This document shows, in pieces, positions 47,691-58,958 of a stretch of DNA of 64,000 bases. The DNA comes from Apoderus coryli. Its lineage: Eukaryota > Arthropoda > Insecta > Coleoptera > Attelabidae. Location of the stretch: assembly GCA_911728435.2 (NCBI GenBank), contig OU452210.1:2914001-2978000 (forward strand), in the 5' to 3' direction. The notes under the pieces are model-generated. The model saw nothing but the letters and a program-made list of their open reading frames with translations, was not told the DNA's origin and did no database searches. Positions within the stretch are counted from its first letter, which is position 1. Each line of letters begins with the position of its first letter. The position numbers and the translations under genes were made by a program.

Positions 47691-49769
47691 TATTTCGCAT
47701 ATTTTTACTGATCGAAAATAAAACTGATATATTGATTAAAATATTTTTCTATATATACTTTTTTCGCATTTTTTAATTTAATTTTGTAATTACCAAAGAA
47801 AATTCCCAGCATAAAACTATTCTCAATATACAAGATCATATTTGACGTTGCCGTAAAATTCAGATACCCGAGGAATGCGATATTTAGCGCCGAACGGTAC
47901 GTAGTATTGTTTGCGTATTTTATAGAAAAGTATGGAATTTGTAAATTCATTTTAGACTACTGACTGCCTTTTATGCTTAATTATTTTACTGATTATAACA
48001 ATTGATAAGGAGATATCTCATCTTTATAAATTGAGAAATAATTAAAAATATCTACATTGATGACATTTTAAACGCTCAGTTATTTCAACAATCACCTCCT
48101 AGAGTGAGTCCTAAAAACATTTTGTATACGACTGAACTATATAATACAAAATAATAAAGTTGTAGGTTGATCATTGTTCGAATTGCTACGTGTAGGGAAA
48201 ATATATACAAAATATTTTCGAAAACAAAGTAGCTGTATATTTATACTCCCCGCTCTGTCAGAATTTCAGCTAACGTTTTATAGATACTATAATAATAAGT
48301 TCGAGGTTCAGGGAGACAAGCTTTGTTTGTCATGAAGATTTAAAACGGTAGGGTGCAGTTATTGCCCTTTTTTAGGAAAGGTTTTATTTTTTTCTTATGA
48401 ATTCTCTATTGAAAGTGATATTTTTACGGACAATACGTAATTGAAACAATAAAAATGATAAAACTGAATGATTATTATGAGTAATATACAAACCAATTAA
48501 AAAATGTTATAAATGCAAAAATTTTAAAGAAATATTAATTATAGATAACTATAAAAACATTCTCATAACCAACACCATTAACATGAGTTAAGATTAATTT
48601 TTATCTATTATTGGTAATAATTATTGCTATGTAGGGAGTTATTATTTTTTAGCTTAAGTTTTCTTATCAAAAATGTGTTGTGGCAATTTAACAGAGATTA
48701 AAGATCAATGTAAATTGGAAAAGTTTGAGTAATATTTATTGCTTTTATGTGTGGCATAAGAAAAACGACATGAATGATAAGTTTGTCACTGTGGGACAAT
48801 TATTACTATACACTAAACAACCAATGTAGTCATCATAACAATGCAGATTTCAAATACGAGTATATTTTAACTATATATCATTAGGTAGTATATTTATTAT
48901 TGATTTACCGTAATTAAGAGCAGATGACCAAATTTAAACATAGTTTAGAATGAAAATTGTTTAAAATTAATAACTGTATTAGATAATAATCTACACTTGC
49001 TGTTCTAAACCTAATGTATAATAGTAGTAAAATTGTTTTCATTGTTTCGAACAACAGTAATATAATATGATGTATCATTGTATGTATGATTTGCGAACCC
49101 AAAATATGTAATAACAATCATTGCGGCTTCAATAGCCAGTAGTTTCTAATACATTTCGATAGCAAAATACTAGATGGAAAAATTTAGCCACCGAAAATAT
49201 AATTTATTTATTGTGATGGTTTGTTCTATTCCTATTGTGCAAGAAGCTGCATGTATATTAAAGGCAACCTAAAACCATTTAATCATGTTTCTGTACCAAA
49301 TGTGTATCGATGGAATATAATTTGTTATTTTTCAAAGCAAAACGAAATTATACAACAGGTAATCGTTCCTCTTGTAGATAACCCGAGACACTTCATGTTA
49401 AACACCAAGGATTACTAGGTCATTGGATTATGATTTGAAAAGCAGAGTATGATATCATGACAATACTTGAATTGCGGTTTTTATTTGGTGCTGTGCCATA
49501 ATATAGAGCACGGGTTTGTCTCAAAATATTTTTTTAATTTTGCTTAATTGATTTTAACATAATGAATTGCGCAATTACTAACTATTACTGTTAAGCAATC
49601 ATATTTTGTGATGGTAGGTAGGTATATAATTTTGTATATGCTTTGATACGAAGCTCTGACGTAAAAACCCTTAAAGAAGCTTTATAGAATAACTTGCAAT
49701 GTAACACGCCTGAACTAAGCAGTAGTCTATAACACTAAGTTTAATAGTTTATATAATTATACTAGATTG
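47691..49769. other. no recognised feature
   Basis: A+T-rich unassigned DNA. Confidence 0.5.
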
Positions 49770-50020
49770 TATGATCTCTCGGAGACAACACGACAGTGAT
49801 ACTGACGAATTTATCATTATCGGTCGCTAATTTAAACAAAAACCCGTGTTTTTCGGCAATAAAGATAGACATCCGAAAGCTTGGAGACCACCGTCCGAAG
49901 CAACCTAATATGTGGGTGTTGCTGGCGGCAAAGCACGTCTATGTTGTAGGTATGCTCGAGATTATTATGGAAGACGAACTGTGCAATAAAACCATAGACA
50001 CAGAGTAACTGAGATAAGAG
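49770..50020 (+). other. G+C-elevated block, unassigned
   Basis: A CpG-containing stretch of about 45% G+C with a 70-codon + strand frame (49796-50008) and, in another frame, broken protein-like text (FIIIGR, KPVFFGNKDRHPKAWRPPS). It could be a degraded mobile-element ORF. It ends where the foldback at 50035 begins. Confidence 0.3.
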
Positions 50021-50034
50021 TAGTTTCTTACATT

Positions 50035-50160
50035 GTCTTGCACATTAAACAACTTAGGAAGCGCCCTACCTATTGGGGTTGAACAATTCCTATGATAGAC
50101 TATCATATTAATTGTTCAACCCCATAGGTAGGGTGTCCTACGTTGTTTAATGTGCAAGAC
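50035..50160. repeat. 126-bp foldback element
   Basis: Arm one (50035-50088) and arm two (50110-50160) are inverted copies over more than 50 bp with few mismatches; both include CTTGCACATTAAACAAC and GGGTTGAACAATT in complementary orientation. The loop is about 21 nt. The length and near-perfect pairing suggest a miniature foldback transposon. No target duplication was seen. Confidence 0.75.
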
Positions 50161-50983
50161 TACGTCACATAATTCAAATAAAAACATATTTTGCTAGTTT
50201 TAAGGTTATGAACGAGGACTTTCGTTCAATCATGTTTTCCAATTAAAATATTATATAACATAAACATTTTTACATGATTTTAAACGTCACAAAATAAATT
50301 AATTAAACGGTGTTATAAATCGCGCAGTTATAAATTCGGTTTTTTCGCGTACTTGGAAAGAATGAGAAAACTTTGGAAACATTGATGTTATTTAAAATTT
50401 AATGAAACTTCGTGGACGCAAATCAATATTATTCTAAAATAGAAGCTTAAATAATTTAATACTGCAAAATAGAAGAAGATAGATATACACCACTTTACTC
50501 CTGTATACAACCTACAATATCTAGTTTTTAAAAGGGAATAAGTGTTGCGTAAAAGAGAATGAGAAAAGGTTCCTAAACAAACATAACAAATTTAAATTAC
50601 GAAACTGACAGTTTGCTGTTTGTTCATCCTTTATATATAGGTATGCATACATACAAATGCAAAGATACTTTCAAAACTTACAAAATACTCGTAACTCGTG
50701 AAAAAGGTTTGGAAAAGTTTTAGCTGCTATACGCAACTTTTACTCACAACAGAAACATTTATATAAATAAACAACAATAATTAGGTGGAATGATCAATAA
50801 ATTTATATACCTACTTAATTAAAATGAGGAATACCTAATTGTTATTTGCAGCATATTTATTAAAAATAACGAGATGCTATAGTATTATAATCAAAAAGCT
50901 TTAAACAAGTCACAAATATGTATGAAAATTATTCGAAAAGCGTAAATTTGCACTATTTATTTGTTTGAACTGTTTAAAATATA

Positions 50984-51975
50984 CAGTGTGTCCCAGGATA
51001 GATGTAACAAGAGGTGTAATGGACAAACAATTCTTGAATTTTGGAATGACATTTGGGGAATGAGTCCTGCAAAAAATGAGTTAAATCCGTGTTGTACAGG
51101 GTGTTTTAGAAACAAATTTAGTGTCTTTATATTACAAATATACGCCAAAATTCTACTAACAAAAGTTGTATAGAATGCAATTTCATATCCTCGTACCAAA
51201 TTTCATGACTATAAAAGCATATGTTTGGAAAAAATACTTTTTTGCAATGATTAATATTTTAATTTGAATCATAATATGAGAAATACCTATTTTTTTTTAG
51301 AATGTGATGTTATTTTGGTTTATGGGGTCGTCTCAAACAATTAGTTTATGCTGAACCACTTCCTAATGAAGCAGCAATATTACTGGAAAGAATTAGAAAT
51401 GCTCAAACTCGTTAATTTTAGAGCAAATTTCAAAACAGTTTTAAGGAAAATTCAGACGAAGGATCGAAAGATGTGCGGATATGGGCGGTGATTATATTGA
51501 ATAGATGTTTATTACAAACTATTAAACATATTGCTAATTACCCAATTTGTGTTTTGTTTTTTGTCTCAAAATGATATTTATTATGTGTTGTAATGTTTAT
51601 GTGGCGTTTGTTGTAAAATACAAAATAAAATAGTACGAAGTATTCTATGATAATACTAATGATTGAAAACTAGTATTTTTTCCAAAAATATGCTTTTATA
51701 TTCTTGAAATTTGGTGCGAGCATATAAAATTGCAGTCTAAACAACTTTTGTTAGTAGAATTTTGGGGCAAATTGTAAAATAAAGACACTCCATTGATGAT
51801 GATTTTCATAAATTTGTTGATAAATCACAAAACACAAAACTACAAGAGCGATTTAACTCATTTTTTGGGTACCTTAGTTTTAAAACAAGCAGGACTCATT
51901 CCCCAAATGTCATTCCAAATTTCAAACATTTTTTGTCCTTCACACCTCTTGATACATCTATGCTGGGACAGACTG
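50984..51975 (+). mobile_element. 992-bp DDE element with about 300-bp terminal inverted repeats
   Basis: The element begins CAGTGTGTCCCAGGATAGATG (written here in shortened form: CAGTGTGTCCCAGG) and ends with the inverted form CTGGGACAGACTG. It is flanked by TA on both sides (50982-50983 and 51976-51977), the Tc1/mariner target. The left arm runs to about 51245 and pairs with the right arm from about 51650, covering some 260-325 bp with scattered mismatches and a few indels; TTTGGAATGACATTTGGGGA and CAAAATTCTACTAACAAAAG are shared blocks. The centre holds a C-terminal transposase remnant. The long inverted repeats and short core would let the whole element fold into one hairpin. Confidence 0.85.
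51320..51504 (+). pseudogene. transposase C-terminal remnant inside the long-TIR element
   Basis: LWGRLKQLVYAEPLP followed by NEAAILLERIRNAQTR runs from 51320 to a TAA at 51413-51415; after a frame change RRRIERCADMGGDYIE ends with TAG at 51502-51504. This is the same C-terminal architecture as the transposase fragments at 37154 and 44019 (LWG..K..VY, then RI..A, then a basic C.E..G..E tail), but the wording differs enough that it is another family. The catalytic acidic residues upstream of LWG are deleted, so the element cannot encode its own transposase. Confidence 0.8.
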
Positions 51976-51977
51976 TA

Positions 51978-52629
51978 TTTTAGAATACATTGCATGTTCC
52001 AAATAATAAATTCGATACGTTTTAGCTGATCACCGAAGAACTACAACACAAATAAAATGTTTGTTAACAAAATTACTATTTTAAATATACTGAGCAGGAA
52101 TTTTATTAGAAGCAATCGCATATATCACGATTACTAGTGAGGTATAGCATAAAACACACCTAACATAAGTTCTTTAATTGTATTTATCAATTTTATTCAC
52201 TAGTATTTAGAAATTCGCACCCTGCTCCTGCATGATCTAGTTTGAAAATCAATTTTTAAAGTTAAACACCCCACAATACAAACAACAACAACAAAATGAA
52301 ACCAAAATATGTTTTTCACTTTCAGAATCATTTATTAAAAAAATAATTTTTTTATTTATTTGCAGAATGTACGGAATACCAAATTATTGTAACAAAAGTT
52401 TGTATTTAAGCTTTTATATTTTGAAACGTAAATTAGTTTATGGATAGTCTCCTTAATAGCAACGTGTATAATATGATCAATGAAATTAAAAAATCAAACT
52501 TGATAACTAACAGGTCAAGTCAGGTCCTTCTTGCAAAATCCTATCATAGATGAAAATATTTATAAATAAAATTAACTCATCAAAACAAATACCGGGTATA
52601 ACAAAATAAAAAACACAATAATAACTTAC
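51978..52629. other. no recognised feature
   Basis: A+T-rich DNA, read here as probable intron downstream of the minus-strand exon that follows. A short CAA microsatellite lies near 52285. Confidence 0.45.
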
Positions 52630-52737
52630 ACTGTATCTGGAATGGCGTATGGTGGATGGCCAAGGGCTACTAGCAGCCGGATAGTGGCCTCTTGTCCAGC
52701 CTACAGCGCTCTCATAAGGAATATCGCCCAGGTGGCC
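52630..52737 (-). CDS. internal coding exon of an unidentified host gene
   Basis: On the minus strand this 108-bp segment follows a strong acceptor (TTTATTTTCAG, AG at 52738-52739) and ends at a strong donor (ATACAGT followed by GTAAGTTA). It is exactly 36 codons, open only in phase 0, with the other two frames closed, as for the exon at 9165. Its G+C is well above the surrounding introns. The peptide is Gly-, Ser-, Pro-, Trp- and His-containing (GHLGDIPYESAVGW, then AASSPWPSTIRHSRYS), unlike transposon proteins in the window. I recognise no domain. The two phase 0-0 exons on one strand, 43 kb apart, may belong to one gene. Confidence 0.62.
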
Positions 52738-52870
52738 CTGAAAATAAATAGGAGACATTAGGACTTTAGAAGAAGTAAACAACAAATACGAATTTATTAT
52801 TTCATTATAAACAAAGTAGGTATCTACTAAGCACAAATCCGCAACATTAATAAGAAACATTTGTAGGTAC

Positions 52871-52911
52871 ATGATGCAGGTTAACGCTGCAAACTCTTCG
52901 GTAAACCAGTC
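52871..52911 (-). CDS. possible upstream small exon
   Basis: A good acceptor (TTTATCTTTTCAG) precedes the segment starting at 52911 on the minus strand. A modest donor (CATCAT followed by GTACCT) would end it at 52871, giving 41 bp that reads LVYRRVCSVNLHH into phase 0, compatible with the exon at 52737. Without the donor the frame runs on as DWFTEEFAALTCIM and remains open into the 52630 exon. The G+C is raised compared with flanks. The exon limits are uncertain. Confidence 0.28.
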
Positions 52912-55900
52912 CTGAAAAGATAAAATCATCATTTCTCAACGAAAAGTTACAATTATTTACTCATGTAATCACCTTTGGAAGCGTCACTGATTTTAGTTTA
53001 GAGAATAAATTTAATTACTTGGAAAACATGTTTGATTACTATCCAGTTAGTTAGAACCCACCTAAATTTCAAAATTTTTTAGATAGTAAACTTCATGGCT
53101 GACCTGTCTTGTGATCTTATAGGGAGTTGATGTCCGGAACTCCCTCGAATGCTTACATATATTTTATATATTAAGCGTCAGACAGTGCCATAAATGAAAT
53201 TATAATATCTTTTTCAACTAAACGCAATGTCCCGTATAAATTTCCTTTTTCCGACTAGAACATTATAAAATATAAACCTTAAGTTTGCGGCGTGCTTTAT
53301 TTTTCTCGCGTTTTAGGATTGTTTTGCTCTTCCTTTTGGTGTTATAATACGACCCTTTATCAACTAAAATGCGTGCCTTCGCAAATTTTTTTCTTCGTTT
53401 TGACTCGGGTGATATAACTCAACAGTAGATCCAACTTTTTCCTGCTCTTGATTATCTTTTTATACTGTACTTAACCAGGAAAATGTATTATACCTACGTA
53501 TTTATGATACAAATCTTATATATTAACAAAAAAATTAGTTATTGCAATTTTTAAATACACCGTTTGTTTAGGCTACAATAGGATAAAACATTCTGTGAAA
53601 TTAAATCATATTAACAAGGAAGATATTTTAGAGTATAGGTACACTGATTCAAATTGGATGACAAAGTTGGTGAACAATATAGTACAACAGAATTATTTTA
53701 TCATGTTATTAACTATTTTAAAAATAATGGTCCTTTATTGTACACTACTACATTTTTTTCAATCAATATAGTTATTCGCTTTAAGCCTAAATTTGAAAGC
53801 AAGAGGCTAACAAATCAATCCAGATTCCAGTATAAAGCTTTTAGCTATTAGGAGATATTTTCAGTACTCGCATTTTACAAAACAGACGTACAAATAATTC
53901 AGCCACTAACTCTATTGTAAGCTCCAATAATCACCGGCTAATTTACAACATTAAAAGTAGTAGTGTTCGTCTACGAACTGAAGAAATATATTTATATATA
54001 AAGTAAATTTTTGAGACACACACTAAAAACATAAACATTTTATAATATTTATTCCTTGAAAAAAAAAACAGCATCTACTCAGAAGAGCATTTCTCATTTC
54101 ACATTTCTTATATTAAATCTCCAATAACACAGAGTGTTTTCATTTTGTAAACTGATAACAAATGTTTTTTAAAGTAAAAAAAATATATCAGCATTAGCAA
54201 CAAGCTGAATCAGATTTAAGAAAGTTAAGAGACACGAATGTTTACTTTTTTTTGCAGGTGTTTTATTTTTTTTATTGGTGAAATAAACACGTACTCTTAT
54301 AATTGAGTCTAAATAATTTAAACCATTTATGAAATAGTTTACTTTGCACTACAGTTATTATTCTAAGTGGAATATTATGTATTATAATGAGAAAAAGGCG
54401 TTCTATGGGTCAATAACATTTTTCTATTTTTTCTTTGAAATACAGCTACTTCAAAAAATAGACAAATTTCTTTACAATGTCAGAAAATCGACTATAGTTT
54501 GTGGCCAATAGACAAATCATTATTTTAACAGTGCATATGCTAAGCCTACCTATAATAATAATGAATAACTTTACAAAAATATTAATAATTAATATATGAT
54601 TGACATATATGGGTGATTTGAATCAACAAGAGAAGTAAAAGTCACACTGCGGTTTTCAAGCCTCAACCATTATCGTTTTTTCCTCCTAAATATTTTCCCA
54701 AGTAAGGACATTGACATAAAGCTTAAACACCTCTTAGAACGGCATAGTCTCTCAATTCTAACACATATAGTCTTATGTAAAAAAGCAAATTTTGGTTTTA
54801 TTTTGTATAACACTAAAAAGTTTTTTGAGACTAAATTTAGTAGTAGTAGTATTATATATATTTTCTTCTATTATTTTTTGCTCAGAATTAATGAGGCGAA
54901 GATCTGATACTTCATAAGCGTATACCGTTTAATGGTTATATGGATATTAATCATCTGAGGCCATATTACACTTAATAATTTGAAAATCAGTTTTATACTC
55001 TGAACTAAATGCTAGTTTAAGAAAAATCCCATACATTTGACATTAATTAAAATCTTGCAACAATTCATACTAGGTACAAGCAAAATACTTCACAATTGTT
55101 GTTTGTGTAATTTGTACAATTTTATTCTGCCTCGTATTTTTTCCATGAAATGATTTAGTAGATTAAGTTATAAAAAAACAGATTTTAACCAAATCAATTT
55201 ATAAAATATTTTCTCATAATTTTATTCATTATGTTAGGGCGAGGGAGATTGTTCGGAAAGTGGCAAAAAACGAAACCGTTAAAGAACAGTGAGCTATATT
55301 TTGCTTTTATTTTCCTGTTATAAGGGATTAAGCATCCCCTAATGACCCTGAAATTGGGAGTTGCGGCTTTACACAACTTCGTGAAACTCGCTGTTTTGCT
55401 GGTCACTTCTTGATCTCCTCCTAATTTTACCCGTACAACTCAATAAGAAAAAATGTTAAACGTTTGCTCTATATAAAAGCCCCTTTGCTGATTAAGTGAG
55501 AGGGGCGTTTTTTCACAATCACAAAGATCTTTGTAGGCGTCAGCATCCTTCTATAATGAGATGCAGCTAAACGATTTTTTACTAAAAAATATTGGCTGCG
55601 CTTTGTTATCGATACTCTTCTTTTTTCCTTCTTTGATATTTAAAAACGCGTTTCGCTTTAGGCATAATGAGGTTTATAAATAATTACTAGCACTCTAATT
55701 CAAATATTAAAAGTGAGGTCTAAATTTATTTTACCAAAACGTAAATTAGAAGCGTGGGCATCACTCTGTTCCGCAGATAACTCAGTTTTTGTTTTCTGAC
55801 CTAATTTTTGCAAAAAAATCAATTTTCATAAATGAAATAAATATTTATATATGGCCTTGTTTTGCTTGTTTATTATCCTTATCAGATATGTAAGCATTTA

Positions 55901-56256
55901 TATAATCAACGTGTTTTTGTAAATTCTGCGTGTACAATGTTTTTTATTTTTAACAAAATGTATTTACAGTTCCTTAGTTTGAAAAATATATTATAGCAAA
56001 GGTGCTCGTGTTCAAATAAAATAAGACAAGCTAATATTCAACTTTAATGTATATAAACAACATTTTTACTAATTTTATTTAAGAACTGCACTACTAAACT
56101 ACTTTTACAACCATTCTCTACCTAAGCTATAAAACCAAAAAGAGGGAAAAATAAAAACTGGAAGTAATAATATTGGTACGCTCAGTAATGATATTTCCCA
56201 TAGCATTCAAAACGGCAAATGTACATTAAAAACAATAAAGACAAAACAAAGATGTG
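52912..56256. other. no recognised gene
   Basis: A+T-rich DNA. A minus-strand stretch at about 53290-53430 encodes a very basic open segment (FAKARILVDKGSYYN, then KRKSKTILKREKN) between weak splice-like signals; it is unassigned. A TATA-like TATAAAAG lies at 55472-55479 (+) with no gene behind it. Confidence 0.45.
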
Positions 56257-56440
56257 AAGTTGGTAGTCTATAAATTGACTTGCGGGAGTTGTCCTACAGT
56301 ATATATTCGATAAACGGGACGTACTTGCAAAAAACGTCTCAAGGAACATCGATCTTCGTTCAACAAACAAACAGAAGATTCGACCTACTGTAACCACCTG
56401 TTAGTGATTTTAATAAGGATTTTGAGATAGGTATTACATG
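56257..56440 (+). pseudogene. GIY-YIG endonuclease-like domain fragment, Penelope-type
   Basis: The + strand frame reads KLVVYKLTCGSCPTVYIR, a TAA where relatives have Gln (YIGQTGR), then TGRTCKKRLKEHRSS and FNKQTEDSTYCNHLLV, and ends DFNKDFEIGIT before TGA at about 56437. This order (VYKL.CGSC...YIGQTGR.F..R..EH......STY..HL......F) is the GIY-YIG-like C-terminal domain attached to Penelope-like reverse transcriptases in insects. The conserved YIG Gly is Arg here, and the stop codon breaks the domain. No reverse transcriptase is visible upstream. The domain assignment is good; the element class is inferred. Confidence 0.72.
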
Positions 56441-57712
56441 TTGAAAACAACTTTCTTATGAAGAGTCCGATTTTAAGAAAATTAGGATCAGTATTAAGGT
56501 AATGTTTGGGAGTGTCAAAAAGTATTGGTGCTTTTATTTATTTTTTATATATAGCCGCTAGATGGAGCTATACAACAATGTTTCTGATTTTGTCAATTTT
56601 CTGAGAAATATCAAATAAAATGGTACTATTAGTACTCACTAGATGGAAAGAGCATGTAATAATAAAGAAAACTGTGAAAACCGGAAGTCTCTATCATTTT
56701 CCTGTCCATGTAAATGACTGAATATATTTTTGCCTAAATTTAACATTCAATAATTTTTTATACGTATATAATTGCCAAATTAGTCTGTGGATGTATTTCT
56801 TTTGTGATCTTTTAAAATTTTGTGAAAATTCGACTGCCTAATTTGGCGTTCAGAGCATCATTTATTTATTTGATGAATTGTGGATAAAATGTGTGAATTG
56901 GTCTTTAGACTCATAATATTGCTAGAAATTTAATATCAGTTATTATTTATTTAACACTTTTATTTACAATAGTTCACATTAAACCATTTATGTTATGCAT
57001 ATCACACATATTCCATAACAATTAGGCAATGAAGAAACAGTGACTTATATTTGTATATTTATGTTAGAGAAGAATGAGCCAGCACATGTTGTATATTTAA
57101 ATGCGGCAATATCCTTGATTATTTTGCTGTGATATATGTAAACAATATTTAATTTAATTTATAGCGAATTCAAAAAAAGAGAATTGTTTATTTTTGTTTT
57201 ATTTTATAATAGTTCACAAATATGTTCAAAAAATAGTTTACACTAAACATATGAAAGAAAACAGATTTGTTTAAAAGACGACTTTTTACTTAGACGTATG
57301 TATAAAGATTGATATAAAGTAAATATTAAGAATAAGCAATAGCGTAGGAGTCCCAAAATATTCAAAGAATAGAAACATATTTGAAAATCGACACAAACAG
57401 ATCTCTGACTGATATATTTTTATAGTAAAGGACGCAACACAAAAACACAAACAATCGATCCAGTTACATACATCAGAGGATACATTGATATTGGACCATG
57501 TAATAAAACTACTACAGGTCTGTATTTAAAATAAGGATGTTTCAATATTTTACATACCCAACATCTGTCACAAAATACAAAATTTATCGTAATCGAATAG
57601 GTATAGATTTAATTGAAAAATTAAGAATATCGTTAGGCAATTTCTTAAAAATCAATTGTGTTATATACATTGAAACCAAATATCTTTTAACACTTGGTTA
57701 TAAAGTTAACCT
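56441..57712. other. no recognised gene
   Basis: A+T-rich DNA. The open frame at 57537-57791 overlaps the start of the LINE fragment in a different frame and is taken as spurious. Confidence 0.5.
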
Positions 57713-58632
57713 TCGGAGACTGCAAGCTGGGACGAAGATCGTATCCCATCAGTCTTTGAGATTCAATACGCGGATGAGAACGTTGTCCTAGCTGATCCAG
57801 AAGAGGATCTTCAATATATACTAAATGCATTTAACAGCGCATACAGGAGTATTGGGCTTGAACTAAATATAAAGACAACACAGATTCTCTACCAGCCTGC
57901 ACCAAACACTCTGGCTGTCCCACCACATATTCGAGTTAACGGAGACAGACTTCAGAACAACGAGAGGTTCTGTTACCTCGGCAGCATCCTCGCGACGAAC
58001 GCAAATATTGATGATGAAATTCAGCGTCGTATAAGATGGGCAAGTGCATCTTTTGGCCGACTGAGGACGAGAGTCTTCGATAATCATAACATCGACGTTC
58101 GAACTAAGTTGCGAGTGTATAATGCTATTGAAGTTCGTACCCTTACCTATAGCAGTGAGTCTTGGACCACTTATCGGAGCCATTTAAAAGCCCTAGAGAG
58201 GTACCATCAACGATGTCTTCTCGGAATCAAATGGCAGGACCGACGAACAAACATCAGCGTTCTGGAGGAAGCTGAATCAACTAACATTGAGGCGATGATT
58301 GTGAGGACCAGCTGCGTTGGACTGGCCACGTAATCCGAATGCCAACGGAACGCCTTCCCAAGAGAATCATTTATTCACAGCTTAAGGTCGGCTCACGAAA
58401 TCAGGGAGGGCAGCAAAAGAGGTACAAGGATGTTCTTAAGACCAACATGAAGAAGTGTGGCTTAGATGTGAAGAGCAACTGGGAGCAGATGGCGAACGAC
58501 CGACCGAGATGGAGGCGTACCATTTACGAGGGTCACCAAGTTTTTGAAGAGCAGCGTCGACGACATGAGGATGCAAAGAGACAGCACCGAAAGGAGAGAG
58601 AACGCATCAAATCACTAAACAGCGTATCATAA
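57713..58632 (+). pseudogene. RTE-type LINE reverse transcriptase, C-terminal half
   Basis: This is the longest mobile-element frame in the window. Entering at about 57713 it reads ASWDEDRIPSVFEIQYADE: the catalytic box is YADE instead of YADD. It goes on without a break through NVVLADPEEDLQYILNAF, IGLELNIKTTQILYQPAPN, NNERFCYLGSILATNANID, the thumb region (IRWASASFGRLRTRVFD), SSESWTTYRSHLKALERYH and LGIKWQDRRTNISVLEEA. A single frameshift at about 58300 then leads to LRWTGHVIRMPTERLPKRI, KVGSRNQGGQQKRYKDVLK and a basic coiled tail to the TAA at 58630-58632. The 5' half and endonuclease are missing. G+C is about 48%, far above the flanks. One frameshift only, so a fairly young insertion. Confidence 0.9.
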
Positions 58633-58807
58633 GACAGTTTGGCTTACTAGGACACGAAAGTTCTTATTTTAGCCCTGTTTCACCAAGTACACTACAGCAG
58701 CATTACGTATAGAGCATATTGCCTCACAATGTTAGCCAAACAAGTCGAGATTAAGAAAGTGTTTTGGTGAAGTGGTAAAAAGAGTTTTTCAATCTTTTTA
58801 ACTAGTT

Positions 58808-58958
58808 CAGCTGCGTACTTACATGAAAGAAGCAAAAATTGAGCTAAATTTTAAGAAACACATTTCTTAAATTTTAAGAAACACATTTCTTAAATTTTAA
58901 GAAACACATTTCTTAAAATTTAGCTCAATTTTTGCTTCTTCATGTAAGTACGCAGCTG
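58808..58958. repeat. 151-bp foldback with three internal 23-bp palindromic units
   Basis: CAGCTGCGTACTTACATGAA at 58808 returns in reverse complement ending at 58958, and the arms pair for about 50 bp with one indel (AAGCAAAAATTGAGCTAAAT shared). The middle is made of three tandem units of ATTTTAAGAAACACATTTCT type, each itself an inverted repeat (TTAAGAAA / TTTCTTAA). It looks like a miniature foldback element with an amplified centre. No target duplication was seen. Confidence 0.8.

Noticed and set aside
55472..55510. TATAAAAG promoter on the + strand
   Set aside because: No supporting element and no ORF or exon downstream; such boxes recur by chance (also near 3660).
57863..58183. 106-codon minus-strand ORF
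   Set aside because: Antisense shadow of the RTE reverse transcriptase.
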